A stretch of 49,706 nucleotides of DNA, taken from assembly GCA_903873135.1 (NCBI GenBank), contig CAIQNH010000043.1, positions 1 through 49,706 on the forward strand, given 5' to 3'. The translations under genes and the position numbers were made by a program. Positions 30,806 through 38,601 of the stretch are shown piece by piece. Below the pieces are notes generated by a model, which worked only from the letters and a program-made list of their open reading frames with translations, was not told the origin of the DNA and made no database searches. The stretch is from an uncultured Actinomycetes bacterium (GTDB taxonomy: Bacteria > Actinomycetota > Acidimicrobiia > Acidimicrobiales > Microtrichaceae). Position 1 is the first letter of the stretch; every line of letters begins with the position of its first letter.

Positions 30806-31087
30806 TCACACCGTCAGACGGGCGAACAGCTCGGTCTTGCGCTCCTCGAACTCGTCGAAGTCGATCCGCTTGGCCTCGAAGTCGGCGTGGAGCTGCTCGA
30901 CGAGCGCCAGGAGGTCCTCGGCGCTGAGCTCCTCCTCGCCCTCGGGGATCACGAACTCCTCGTCCAGCTCGGTGCCGTCCTCGGGTGCGCCGTCACGGTC
31001 GAGGCGGCGCTCACGCTTGGCCTGGGCCTTCGCCTTCTTGGCCCGGTCCCGCTGCAGCTTGGCAAAGCTCGTCCGACTCGCTCCCAT
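30806..31087 (-). CDS. Small charged protein with C-terminal SHOCT-like helix pair
   Basis: 93 residues from the ATG at 31087 (AGGTG upstream), preferred over an in-frame GTG at 31117. The N-terminus SFAKLQRDRAKKAKAQAKRERR is the highly basic helix found in many small bacterial proteins of unknown role. An acidic linker follows, and the end (LLALVEQLHADFEAKRIDFDEFEERKTEL) resembles the short C-terminal (SHOCT) oligomerisation domain. No signal peptide. Function unknown. Confidence 0.6.
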   Translation of the reverse strand: MGASRTSFAKLQRDRAKKAKAQAKRERRLDRDGAPEDGTELDEEFVIPEGEEELSAEDLLALVEQLHADFEAKRIDFDEFEERKTELFARLTV

Positions 31088-31292
31088 CTCGCACCTCGCT
31101 CGTCTCGTTGGACCCACTCGTCACCCGATCCGTGGCGCGCCGACGGCACCCGACAGATCGGCCGGTCCCGGCTGACGGTGGAGCCGGCCTGGAGGCACGG
31201 CCACCCGACCGACGACCGGGGGAACGCCGTCATGGTAGCCGAACCCGCCCGGACCCACCCGACACCACCCGACGCCCGGGCGGTGACGGGCG
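31088..31292. other. Intergenic region without a gene
   Basis: 205 bases between two minus-strand genes. TACCAT at 31237-31232 (minus strand) could be a -10 for the small charged protein, but it is about 145 bases from that start. I see no RNA gene or repeat. Confidence 0.4.
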
Positions 31293-32561
31293 TCACGCCG
31301 GTCGCTCGCCGACCCTCCGGAACTCGAACTCGGCGCCGCTGCTGAAGCGGGCGAGGGTCACCTCGGGGCGTTCCGGCAGGGGCTCCTCGGAGACCACGAC
31401 CCGCCAGGCCCGGCGCCGTCCGAACGGTGGCTCGACCGGCACCGCCGTGGCGCCCGGCCACGCCCCCTCGACCGCAGCCGCCAGGGCGCCGTCGGCCCGT
31501 CCGTCGGCCAGGAGTGCCGGCCAGCCCAACGCGACGACCTCCTCGGTGCCGGGGCAGTCACCCAGCACCACCAGGGTCTCCCCGTCACCGTCGACCCAGA
31601 CGTCGACGTAGTCACGGGGCGAGAGCATCGGGTGCAACTCCAACACCTGCGCCACGACGTCCTCCGCCTCCGTCGGGGCCCACGGACGACGCCGGAGCCA
31701 GCGCGCCAGACGGGCGGCGACCACGCCGGCCGTCCCGGTCTGGGCCGCGACGACCGCCGCCGAGACGGCCTCGGGTTCGACGCGCTCCCGGAGCGCCGAG
31801 GCGAAGGCGAGCACGAGCAGGTGGCCCTGGATGGCGAACTCCCGGCAGAGCGCGCGGAGCGCGAGCGGCCCCAGGTCCTCGAGGCGCAGGTCGGGGTCGA
31901 GGGGGCCGCGGTAGTCGGTGCGTCCGCCGTCCGGGTCGTCGAGTGGCATCAGGGGGACCGTCAGCCCGAGCAGCCGCGAGTCGCGCAGTCGACCGGTGAC
32001 GGCCGGAGCCGGTGCGGGGTCGGCTCCCTCGTCGACCTCCACGACCCACTCGCAGTGCGGGTGGTGCTCGGGTGAGGGGCGCGGCGGTCGGTGGACCGGC
32101 CGGATGCGGGCACGCGGGTCGGAGGCGCACAGCGTGGCCGCGAACGTCGGGTCCTCGACGTCGTGGCACACCGCCCGGACGAACTCCTCCCCCATCGGCT
32201 CCACGTCGAGGAGCGCACCGCAGTGGTCGAGGCGGAACCCACCCCGGTCGGGTCCGTCCACCCAGTACCTGAAGTCGAGGAACTCGTGCGGGGCGCCCAC
32301 GTCGAACTGCATGCCCTTGAACATCGCAGCGACGTCGTGGTCCCGGTCGAAGCCGAGCAGGCGCCGGACGCGCTCGGTGTAGAGGGGGCTGGCCGCGCTC
32401 CACTCCTCGACGGCCACCTCGACCATGCCGGCCGAGCCGAGCCGACCGATGACCTGGGGCATCGCCACCCGGTCGATGAGGTGGCCCGCCATCAGGTACT
32501 CCCGCCCGAGTCCGGCCAGGTCCCAGCGGTCCAGGTCCTCGATCGTCCGCCCCTGTGCCAC
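31293..32561 (-). CDS. Conserved protein of unknown function, divergent from the cyp51 operon
   Basis: 422 residues, soluble, no signal peptide or membrane helix. Features that can be seen: a His/Cys-containing centre (RLDHCGALLDVEP, AVCHDVEDP, LCASDPRARI, HHPHCEW), a duplicated-looking acidic/Trp pattern, and a C-terminal half with LELHPMLSPRDYVDVWVDGDGETLVVLGDCP. I do not recognise the family. The gene shares its promoter region with the tetR-cyp123-cyp51 operon, so it is likely controlled by the same repressor and may act on the same lipid or steroid substrates. The GTG at 32561 is preceded by GGAGGCGAGG. Confidence 0.75.
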   Translation of the reverse strand: MAQGRTIEDLDRWDLAGLGREYLMAGHLIDRVAMPQVIGRLGSAGMVEVAVEEWSAASPLYTERVRRLLGFDRDHDVAAMFKGMQFDVGAPHEFLDFRYWVDGPDRGGFRLDHCGALLDVEPMGEEFVRAVCHDVEDPTFAATLCASDPRARIRPVHRPPRPSPEHHPHCEWVVEVDEGADPAPAPAVTGRLRDSRLLGLTVPLMPLDDPDGGRTDYRGPLDPDLRLEDLGPLALRALCREFAIQGHLLVLAFASALRERVEPEAVSAAVVAAQTGTAGVVAARLARWLRRRPWAPTEAEDVVAQVLELHPMLSPRDYVDVWVDGDGETLVVLGDCPGTEEVVALGWPALLADGRADGALAAAVEGAWPGATAVPVEPPFGRRRAWRVVVSEEPLPERPEVTLARFSSGAEFEFRRVGERPA

Positions 32562-32600
32562 CTGCGCCTCGCCTCCCGGTCCGCACCGCCCTGAGCCGCC

Positions 32601-32610
32601 AGACTACTGT
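32601..32610. promoter_or_regulatory. Two-way -10 element for the unknown gene and the tetR operon
   Basis: AGACTACTGT reads TACTGT on the plus strand (32605-32610) and TAGTCT on the minus strand (32606-32601); the two TAnnnT hexamers share the central TA. The plus-strand copy ends 8 bases before the tetR ATG, making that gene leaderless. Confidence 0.5.
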
Positions 32611-32626
32611 CTGGACAGATGTCCAG
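32607..32626. promoter_or_regulatory. Palindromic operator, probably for the TetR regulator
   Basis: CTGGACA-GA-TGTCCAG (32611-32626) is a perfect 7-base inverted repeat with a 2-base spacer. It overlaps a second palindrome, CTGTC-TG-GACAG (32607-32618), so three TGTC/GACA half-sites lie in phase. They cover the -10, the transcription start and the first codons of tetR. Assignment to this TetR is by position. Confidence 0.6.
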
Positions 32627-33197
32627 CTCCGTGGCGGCCCCCCGCCGAACCCTGACCGAGCGGCAGGCCGACACCGTCGCGCGGCTCGTGGAGGCCACCG
32701 TGCTCGAACTGCGCAGCCGTCCGGCCGAGCGCGTCACGGTCCGACAGGTGGCGGCACGCGCCGGGGTCTCGCCGGCCACCGCCTACACGTACTTCGCCTC
32801 ACGGGACCACCTGGTCGCCGAGGTGTTCTGGCAGCGACTGAGGGTGCTGCCCCCACCCGAGGACGCGCCCGGCTCGCCGGTGGAACGGGTGGCTGCTGCA
32901 CTCGGTGCCATCGCCACGCTCGTGGCCGACGAGCCCGAGCTCGCCGCTGCCTGCACCGCCGCACTGCTCGCCGACGACGCCGAGGTGGTCCGGCTACGCG
33001 ACGCCATCGGGCTCGAGGTGGCCGACCGCATCCGTCGCGCCCACCCCGGTGGTGTCGACGACGCCCGGCTCGGCGTGCTCGCGCTCGTGTTCTCCGGAGC
33101 GATGCTCCAGGCCGGCATGGGGCACCTCGACTACCGCGAGCTGCCCGACCGCCTCGCCGTCGCCACCCACCTCGTCCTCACCCGGGAGACCTCGTGA
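32619..33197 (+). CDS. TetR-family transcriptional regulator
   Basis: 192 residues. The N-terminal helix-turn-helix is clear at about 20-65 (ATVLELRSRPAERVTVRQVAARAGVSPATAYTYFASRDHLVAEV). The ligand-binding C-terminal domain is hydrophobic and unspecific. Position at the head of the P450 operon matches Rv0767c in mycobacteria. It probably represses itself and the operon, and perhaps the divergent gene, through the palindrome over its own start. The effector may be a sterol or fatty compound (inference). Its stop overlaps the next GTG by 4 bases. Confidence 0.9.
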   Translation: MSSSVAAPRRTLTERQADTVARLVEATVLELRSRPAERVTVRQVAARAGVSPATAYTYFASRDHLVAEVFWQRLRVLPPPEDAPGSPVERVAAALGAIATLVADEPELAAACTAALLADDAEVVRLRDAIGLEVADRIRRAHPGGVDDARLGVLALVFSGAMLQAGMGHLDYRELPDRLAVATHLVLTRETS

Positions 33198-34393
33198 CCT
33201 CGCCGCTGCGCTACAACCCCTACGACTACGAGATCCACGAGGACCCGTACCCCACGTACCGACGTCTCCGAGCGGAGGCGCCCGTGTACCGCAACGACGA
33301 GCTCGGCTTCTGGGCGTTGTCGCGGCACGCCGACGTGACGGCTGCCTTCCGCGACTCCTCCCGGTTCTCCAACGCCCACGGCGTCAGCCTCGATCCGGCG
33401 GCGTCCGGCCCGCACGCGCACCGCACCATGTCGTTCCTGGCCATGGACCCACCCCGGCACACCCGGATGCGTGCGCTCGTCTCCCGGGGCTTCACGCCCC
33501 GACGGGTGGTCGAGCTCGAGGACCGCATCCGGGAGCTCACCGTCGCCCACCTCGACGACGCGATCGAGCAGGGGACGTTCGACTTCGTCGGCGACTTCGC
33601 CGGCCTCCTCCCCATGGACGTCATCTCCGAGCTGATGGGGGTCCCGGTCGCCGACCGGGCCGAGCTGCGTCGACTCGCCGACCTGCTGGTGCACCGGGAG
33701 GAGGGAGTCCAGGACGTCCCGCCGGCCGGGGTGGAGGCGGCGCTCACGCTCGCCGGGTACTACGCCGACATGATCGCCCAGCGGCGTCGACAGCGGACCG
33801 ACGACCTCACCTCCGCACTCATCGACGCCGAGATCGACGGCGACCGACTCTCCGACGACGAGATCACGGCCTTCCTGTTCCTCATGGTCGTCGCCGGCAA
33901 CGAGACGACGACCAAGCTGCTCGCCAACGCCTGGTACTGGGCCTGGCGCTTCCCCGACGCCCGTGAGGTGGCGCTCGGCGCAACGCCCGCCGACGAGACC
34001 GTCGAGACGTGGGTCGAGGAGACCCTCCGCTACGACGCCTCCACCCAGATGCTCACCCGCCTCGTGACCGAGCGGACCGAACTGCACGGTCAGGTGCTCG
34101 AACCCGGCGACACGGCGCTGCTGCTCGTCGGCTCGGCCAACCGCGACGAGCGGGTCTTCGACGACCCGGACCGCTACGACCTGGGCCGGGACACCGGAGC
34201 GCTCGTCAGCTTCGGCGTCGGACGCCACTTCTGCCTCGGCGCCTCGCTCGCTCGCCTCGAGGCGCGGATCTGCCTCGGCGAGGTGCGGCGGCGGATCACC
34301 GACTACGAGATCCACACCGCCGATGCCGTGCGGTTCCACTCGATCAACGTGCGTGGGTTCGCCCACCTACCGACCACCGTGGAGGCCCGGTGA
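33194..34393 (+). CDS. cyp123: Cytochrome P450, CYP123-like
   Basis: 399 residues. I-helix VVAGNETTTKLLANA, ExxR in WVEETLRYD and the heme loop FGVGRHFCLGA with Cys347 as the thiolate ligand. The start (YNPYDYEIHEDPYPTYRRLR) and the end (SINVRGFAHLP) are strikingly like mycobacterial CYP123 (Rv0766c), and the gene holds the same position, between a TetR regulator and an SDR upstream of cyp51. CYP123 has no settled substrate. Electrons probably come from the ferredoxin encoded three genes downstream. GTGA overlaps at both ends. Confidence 0.9.
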   Translation: MTSPLRYNPYDYEIHEDPYPTYRRLRAEAPVYRNDELGFWALSRHADVTAAFRDSSRFSNAHGVSLDPAASGPHAHRTMSFLAMDPPRHTRMRALVSRGFTPRRVVELEDRIRELTVAHLDDAIEQGTFDFVGDFAGLLPMDVISELMGVPVADRAELRRLADLLVHREEGVQDVPPAGVEAALTLAGYYADMIAQRRRQRTDDLTSALIDAEIDGDRLSDDEITAFLFLMVVAGNETTTKLLANAWYWAWRFPDAREVALGATPADETVETWVEETLRYDASTQMLTRLVTERTELHGQVLEPGDTALLLVGSANRDERVFDDPDRYDLGRDTGALVSFGVGRHFCLGASLARLEARICLGEVRRRITDYEIHTADAVRFHSINVRGFAHLPTTVEAR

Positions 34394-35190
34394 CCGACCG
34401 ACCCACACTCCCAGCCGACCAGCGACCGGCGGTCGTCACCGGCGCCTCCTCCGGCATCGGGGCGGCCACCGCCGTGGCGCTCGCTGCGCTGGGCCACCCC
34501 GTCCTGCTCGGCGCCCGACGCGTCGAGCGGTGCGAGGCGACGGCCCAGCAGATCCGGGACGCCGGAGGCACCGCGCACGTCGCCGCGCTCGACCTGCTCG
34601 ATCCCTCAGCGGTCGACGGGTTCGCAGGCGCTGCGGTCGAGGCGCTCGGCCAGGTGGAGATCCTCGTCTCCTGCGCCGGTGACGTGCTGCCCCGGTCCAC
34701 CGTCGACACCTCCCCGGAGGACTTCGCCGCCCAGGTGCAGGTGAACCTGCTCGGCGCCCAACGTCTGGTGACCCGTCTCAGCCCGGAGATGATCCGACGC
34801 CGGCGTGGCGACCTGGTGTTCGTCACCTCCGACGTCGTCCGGGTCCCGCGGCCGCTCATGTCCTCGTACGTGAGTTCCAAGTGGGCGCTCGAGGGCATGG
34901 CCCGGGCGCTCCAGATGGAGCTCGAGGGGACGGGCGTGCGTGCCTCGATCGTCCGTCCCGGGCCGACGTTGACCGGCATGGGGATGGACTGGGACCCCGA
35001 GGTGCTCACCCCGGTGCTCGACGAGTGGCGCCGCTGGGGGCTGGTCCGCCACGCCGGGTACCTGAGCGCCGAGGCCGTGGCGGACGCCGTGGTGGTCGCC
35101 GCCACCCGACCTCCCGGGACCAACCTGACCCTGATCGAGGTGGAGCCGGAGGCCCCGGTCGCTGTCTCCACCGAGGGAGACGCTCCGTGA
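34390..35190 (+). CDS. Short-chain dehydrogenase/reductase of the cyp51 operon
   Basis: 266 residues. TGASSGIG at about 18-25, GARRVERCE, SCAGDVLPRS in place of NAG, and catalytic Ser/Tyr/Lys in FVTSDVV and SSYVSSKWA. ELEGTGVRASIVRPGPT is nearly what mycobacterial Rv0765c has. The unusual CAG in place of NNAG may alter the Asn of the SDR tetrad. In mycobacteria it lies, as here, between cyp123 and cyp51; oxidation or reduction of a sterol hydroxyl/keto group is an inference. GTGA overlap with both neighbours. Confidence 0.88.
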   Translation: MTDRPTLPADQRPAVVTGASSGIGAATAVALAALGHPVLLGARRVERCEATAQQIRDAGGTAHVAALDLLDPSAVDGFAGAAVEALGQVEILVSCAGDVLPRSTVDTSPEDFAAQVQVNLLGAQRLVTRLSPEMIRRRRGDLVFVTSDVVRVPRPLMSSYVSSKWALEGMARALQMELEGTGVRASIVRPGPTLTGMGMDWDPEVLTPVLDEWRRWGLVRHAGYLSAEAVADAVVVAATRPPGTNLTLIEVEPEAPVAVSTEGDAP

Positions 35191-36539
35191 CGACGACCGG
35201 GATCCCCGAGGTGTCGGGCCGCTCGGAGGAGCACGGTCACCTGGGCGAGCTCCGCACGGACCCGATCGGACTGCTCAGCAGGATCCGGGAGGAGTGCGGG
35301 CCCGTCGGCTCGTTCGACCTGGCGGGACGGCGGGTCGTCGTGGTCACGGGAGCCGACGCCGTCGAGTGGTACTTCCGGGCCCCCGAGGAGGCCCTCGACC
35401 AGGCCGAGGCCTACCCGTTCATGACGCCCATCTTCGGCGAGGGCGTCGTGTTCGACGCCAGCCCCGAACGGCGCAGGGAGATGCTGCACAACCAGGCGCT
35501 CCGGGACCGGTACATGCGCGGCCACGCAGAGACGATCAGTCGTGAGGTCCGGGAGATGGTCGCCGACTGGGAGGACCTCGGGTCCGGCCGGGTCGACCTG
35601 CTCGACTTCTTCGCGGAGCTGACCATCTACACGTCCAGCTCGTGTCTGATCGGCCGGAGGTTCCGCGACTCGCTCGACGCCCGCTTCGCCAGGCTCTACC
35701 ACGACCTCGAGCGCGGGACCGACGCACTCGCGTTCGTCGACCCGTACGCCGACGTGGAGAGCTTCCACCGGCGCGACGCATCCCGCGTCGAACTCGTGGA
35801 GCTGGTCGCCTCGATCATGGAGGAGCGACTCGCCGGCGAGCCACCGGGCGAGGACGACCGCGACCTGCTCGACGTCCTGCTCTCGATCCGCACCGAGGAC
35901 GGCGAGCTGCAGTTCGACGCCGACGTGGTCACCGGCATGTTCATCGCGATGATGTTCGCCGGGCACCACACCACCTCGACGACCGCGGCGTGGACCCTGC
36001 TCGAGCTGCTCCGACACCCGGACCAGCTCCGGGCCGTGGTCGAGGAACAGGACGCGCTCGCCGCCGACTCACCCGACCTCACCTACCAGGCGCTCCGGGA
36101 GATGCCCCTGCTCGAGTCCGCGATCAAGGAGGCGCTGCGCCTGCACCCGCCGCTCATCCTCCTGCTCCGGGTCGCCAAGCGCGACGTCGAGGTCCTCGGG
36201 CACGCCATCCCGGCCGGCGATCTGGTCGGCGCCTCGCCCGCCGTGTCGAACCGCCTCCCCGAGGCGTTCGCCGATCCCGACCGGTTCGACCTGCACCGCT
36301 ACCTGCCGCCGCGCGAGGAGGACCTGGAGCACCCGTGGGACTGGATCCCCTTCGGCGCGGGTCGGCACCGTTGCGTCGGGGCTGCGTTCGCCATGATGCA
36401 GCTCAAGTCGATCTTCGCCCTGCTGCTCACCCGCTTCCGGTTCTCGCTCGCCCAGCCGTCGGACACCTACCGGGCCGACCACTCCAAGATGGTCGTGCAG
36501 CTCGCCCAGCCGTGCGAGGTCGACTGGGAGGTCCGGTGA
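35187..36539 (+). CDS. cyp51: Sterol 14-alpha-demethylase, CYP51
   Basis: 450 residues, against 451 for the M. tuberculosis enzyme. CYP51-specific signs: the B-helix/BC-loop signature YPFMTPIFGEGVVFDASPE with Tyr76, Phe78 and Phe83; the I-helix FAGHHTT, where His261 replaces the usual acid of the acid-alcohol pair (a CYP51 trait); KEALRLHPP as ExxR; and the heme loop FGAGRHRCVGAAFA with Cys396. No membrane anchor, so soluble like other bacterial CYP51s. The enzyme removes the 14-alpha-methyl of lanosterol-type sterols in three oxidations. No sterol synthesis gene (squalene epoxidase, cyclase) is in the window, so the natural substrate is open. Confidence 0.95.
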   Translation: MTTTGIPEVSGRSEEHGHLGELRTDPIGLLSRIREECGPVGSFDLAGRRVVVVTGADAVEWYFRAPEEALDQAEAYPFMTPIFGEGVVFDASPERRREMLHNQALRDRYMRGHAETISREVREMVADWEDLGSGRVDLLDFFAELTIYTSSSCLIGRRFRDSLDARFARLYHDLERGTDALAFVDPYADVESFHRRDASRVELVELVASIMEERLAGEPPGEDDRDLLDVLLSIRTEDGELQFDADVVTGMFIAMMFAGHHTTSTTAAWTLLELLRHPDQLRAVVEEQDALAADSPDLTYQALREMPLLESAIKEALRLHPPLILLLRVAKRDVEVLGHAIPAGDLVGASPAVSNRLPEAFADPDRFDLHRYLPPREEDLEHPWDWIPFGAGRHRCVGAAFAMMQLKSIFALLLTRFRFSLAQPSDTYRADHSKMVVQLAQPCEVDWEVR

Positions 36540-36736
36540 GCTGGACGATCGTCCTCGACGAGGACCTGTGCCAGGGCCACGGGGTCTGCGAGTCCGAGGC
36601 ACCCGACGTCTTCACCGTCTCCCGGGACGGAGTGCTGACCATCCTCGACACCCGACCCCCGGACGATCTCCGGGGGGCCGTCGAGCTCGCCGTCCGCCAC
36701 TGCCCCACCCACGCCATCCGCATCACCGAGGAGTGA
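36536..36736 (+). CDS. 3Fe-4S ferredoxin, electron donor of the P450s
   Basis: 66 residues. The cluster motif is Cys12-x2-His15-x2-Cys18 (CQGHGVC) with Cys56-Pro, i.e. the usual second cysteine is replaced by His, as in Rv0763c next to mycobacterial cyp51. This supports a 3Fe-4S cluster tuned for P450 reduction. The GTG overlaps the cyp51 stop by 4 bases, implying near-stoichiometric synthesis with CYP51. No ferredoxin reductase is nearby. Confidence 0.92.
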   Translation: MSWTIVLDEDLCQGHGVCESEAPDVFTVSRDGVLTILDTRPPDDLRGAVELAVRHCPTHAIRITEE

Positions 36737-36739
36737 CCC

Positions 36740-37321
36740 GTGCCAGCGTTCGACCGTGACGAGATGGACGAGATGGTCCGGCGATGGCTGGACGCGAACC
36801 GGGCGTGCGAGGCCGCCGGCGACTGGGGTCCGCTCGCCGACATGTACACCGAGGACGCGACCTACGGGTGGAACTTCGGGCCGCGCGAGGACTTCATGGC
36901 CGTGGGTCGCGAGGAGATCCGGACCGTGGCGCTGGGGCTCGAGATGGGCGGACTCGACGGTTGGGTCTACCCGTACCAGCACGTGCTGGTCGACGACCGG
37001 ATCGGACAGGTCATCGGACTCTGGAAGCAGGTCGCCGAGACGGAGGACGGACGCCGCTACGAGGTCGGGGGGATCGGCGGGTCGTGGTTCGGCTACGCAG
37101 GCGGGTTCCAGTGGGCCTGGCAGCGGGACTTCTTCGACTTCGGCAACGCCACGGCCCTCTTCCTCGAGATGATGGCCGACGGCACGCTGTCCGAGGGGAT
37201 GACCGCCCGGATGGAGCGCTCGCTGTCGCAGTCGCTGCCCGGCCACCACCCCATCGGACGGGCCCCGGCACCGATCTGGCCCGACGTCGACGGCCCCGAC
37301 CACAGCGACACGGAGGACTGA
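36740..37321 (+). CDS. NTF2/SnoaL-like protein, Rv0762c-like
   Basis: 193 residues. The opening MVRRWLDANRACEAAGDWGPLADMYTEDATYGWNFGPREDFM has the pattern of the SnoaL-like/nuclear transport factor 2 fold, and the remainder (GGSWFGYAGGFQWAWQRDFFDFGNATALF) resembles mycobacterial Rv0762c, also directly after the cyp51-ferredoxin pair. Proteins of this fold include steroid isomerases and polyketide cyclases, so a sterol-modifying or binding role is attractive but unproven. The GTG is 3 bases after the ferredoxin stop. Confidence 0.8.
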   Translation: MPAFDRDEMDEMVRRWLDANRACEAAGDWGPLADMYTEDATYGWNFGPREDFMAVGREEIRTVALGLEMGGLDGWVYPYQHVLVDDRIGQVIGLWKQVAETEDGRRYEVGGIGGSWFGYAGGFQWAWQRDFFDFGNATALFLEMMADGTLSEGMTARMERSLSQSLPGHHPIGRAPAPIWPDVDGPDHSDTED

Positions 37322-37322
37322 G

Positions 37323-38189
37323 GTGACCGATCCGCACGCGCTCCCCGACGGGCCCTACGGGTTCGTCGGACTGGGCAACATCGGCGCCCCGATGGCGCAG
37401 CGCATGGTCGAGTGGCCGCCCGGGCTGGTGGTGTGCGACCTGGACCCCGAGCGGGTCGCCCCGCTCCGCGACGCCGGCGCATCGGTCGCCGAGTCCGCAC
37501 GGGAGGTGGGCCGGACCTGCTCGGCGGTGTCGATCATGGTCCTCGACGACCGACAGGTCCGCAGCGTGGTCGGCGAGCTCCTCGAGACGCTCCCCGTCGG
37601 TGCCGTGGTCGGTGTGCACTCGACGATCGAGGTCGACACCGCCGTGGAGCTGGCCGAACTGGCCGCCACCGCCGGCGTCCGGGTGGTCGACGCCCCCGTC
37701 TCGGGTGGGTTCATCGGTGCCGCCGAGGGCCGGCTCGCCGTGCTCGCCGGTGGGGACGAGACGGCGATCGACGCCGTCCGGCCCGCGTGGTCGACCTTCG
37801 CCGACCTGGTGATCAGGTTCGGTCCGGTGGGCAGCGGCACGGTCGCCAAGCTCGCGAGGAATCTGCTGCACTTCGTGGCGTTCACGGCTGCATCGGAGGC
37901 CCAGACCCTGGCCGAGGCCGCCGGCGTGGACCTGACCGACCTCAGCAGGGTCGTCAGGCACTCCGACGCCGTCACCGGTGGCCCCGGGTCGATCATGCTC
38001 CGCCGGAACACCGAGCCGCTCGCCCCCGGCGACGACTGGTACGAGACCATGCGGCACGTCCGCACCCTCGGCGAGAAGGACCTCGACCTGGCGCTGGCCC
38101 AGGCCGAGACGCTGGGCCTCGAGCTACCACTCGCCCGTCTGGCCCGGGAACGTCTGGCCGGGGGACTCGGCGTCCCCCACGAGTCCTGA
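37323..38189 (+). CDS. NAD-binding beta-hydroxyacid dehydrogenase (3-hydroxyisobutyrate dehydrogenase-like)
   Basis: 288 residues. The Rossmann GLGNIG at about 16-21, DAPVSGGFIGAAEGRL (substrate-binding SGG), GPVGSGTVAKLARN with catalytic Lys176 and the partner Asn of KxxxN, and EKDLDLALAQAE at the C-terminus. Similar to Rv0770, which lies near the mycobacterial cyp51 locus on the other side of the TetR gene; here it is the last gene of the operon. Substrate unknown. The GTG starts 1 base after the preceding stop. Confidence 0.88.
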   Translation: MTDPHALPDGPYGFVGLGNIGAPMAQRMVEWPPGLVVCDLDPERVAPLRDAGASVAESAREVGRTCSAVSIMVLDDRQVRSVVGELLETLPVGAVVGVHSTIEVDTAVELAELAATAGVRVVDAPVSGGFIGAAEGRLAVLAGGDETAIDAVRPAWSTFADLVIRFGPVGSGTVAKLARNLLHFVAFTAASEAQTLAEAAGVDLTDLSRVVRHSDAVTGGPGSIMLRRNTEPLAPGDDWYETMRHVRTLGEKDLDLALAQAETLGLELPLARLARERLAGGLGVPHES

Positions 38190-38207
38190 CGCCGACGGGC
38201 GACCGAC

Positions 38208-38579
38208 TCAGCTGACAGTGACGTCGAACGCCGCCGTCTCGGCGGGTGGCGCGTCCGTCTCCCAGGGTCTGCGGTAGCCGAACTCCAGGGCCGCCGTGCC
38301 GGCCTCGACGCCCTCGACCACGATCCGCTGCGAGCCACCGGCACCCGGGATGGGCAACGCGGGCGGCACGTAGTCGTCGGACACGATCCGCACCACGGCG
38401 GAGTCGGGCGCGACGGTCAGCTCCCAGGAGTAGCCCGTCGTCGGGTTGGACCGGAGCTCGAGGGTGACCCGCTCGCCGACACCGACCGTCACGGGGCCGG
38501 GCTCGGTCACCACCTCGCCGCCGCCCCCAGGCGCCGCCGTCACCGTGGTGGCCGGTGCCGAGGTCGTGGCATCCGGCAC
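38208..38579 (-). CDS. Chagasin/I42-family cysteine protease inhibitor
   Basis: 123 residues. All three inhibitor loops of the I42 family are present in order: NPTTGY at 45-50, GAGG at 79-82 and RPW at 104-106. These loops plug papain-like protease active sites. The first 25 residues are a Thr/Ala/Pro/Gly-rich segment like an extracellular linker. However, no signal peptide precedes it: an in-frame stop lies within the preceding small gene and the GTG at 38579 is the only start after it. It also lacks a ribosome binding site. Probably co-transcribed with the membrane microprotein 22 bases upstream. No target protease is seen nearby. Confidence 0.82.
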   Translation of the reverse strand: MPDATTSAPATTVTAAPGGGGEVVTEPGPVTVGVGERVTLELRSNPTTGYSWELTVAPDSAVVRIVSDDYVPPALPIPGAGGSQRIVVEGVEAGTAALEFGYRRPWETDAPPAETAAFDVTVS

Positions 38580-38601
38580 CGCGACCCGGGTGACGTCGAT
38601 C

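Noticed and set aside
32562-32618. KstR or KstR2 operators for the sterol-like genes
   Set aside because: Neither the TnnAACnnGTTnA nor the CAAGnnCTTG type of palindrome is present here or at 38785-38818; the palindrome found is of a different type.
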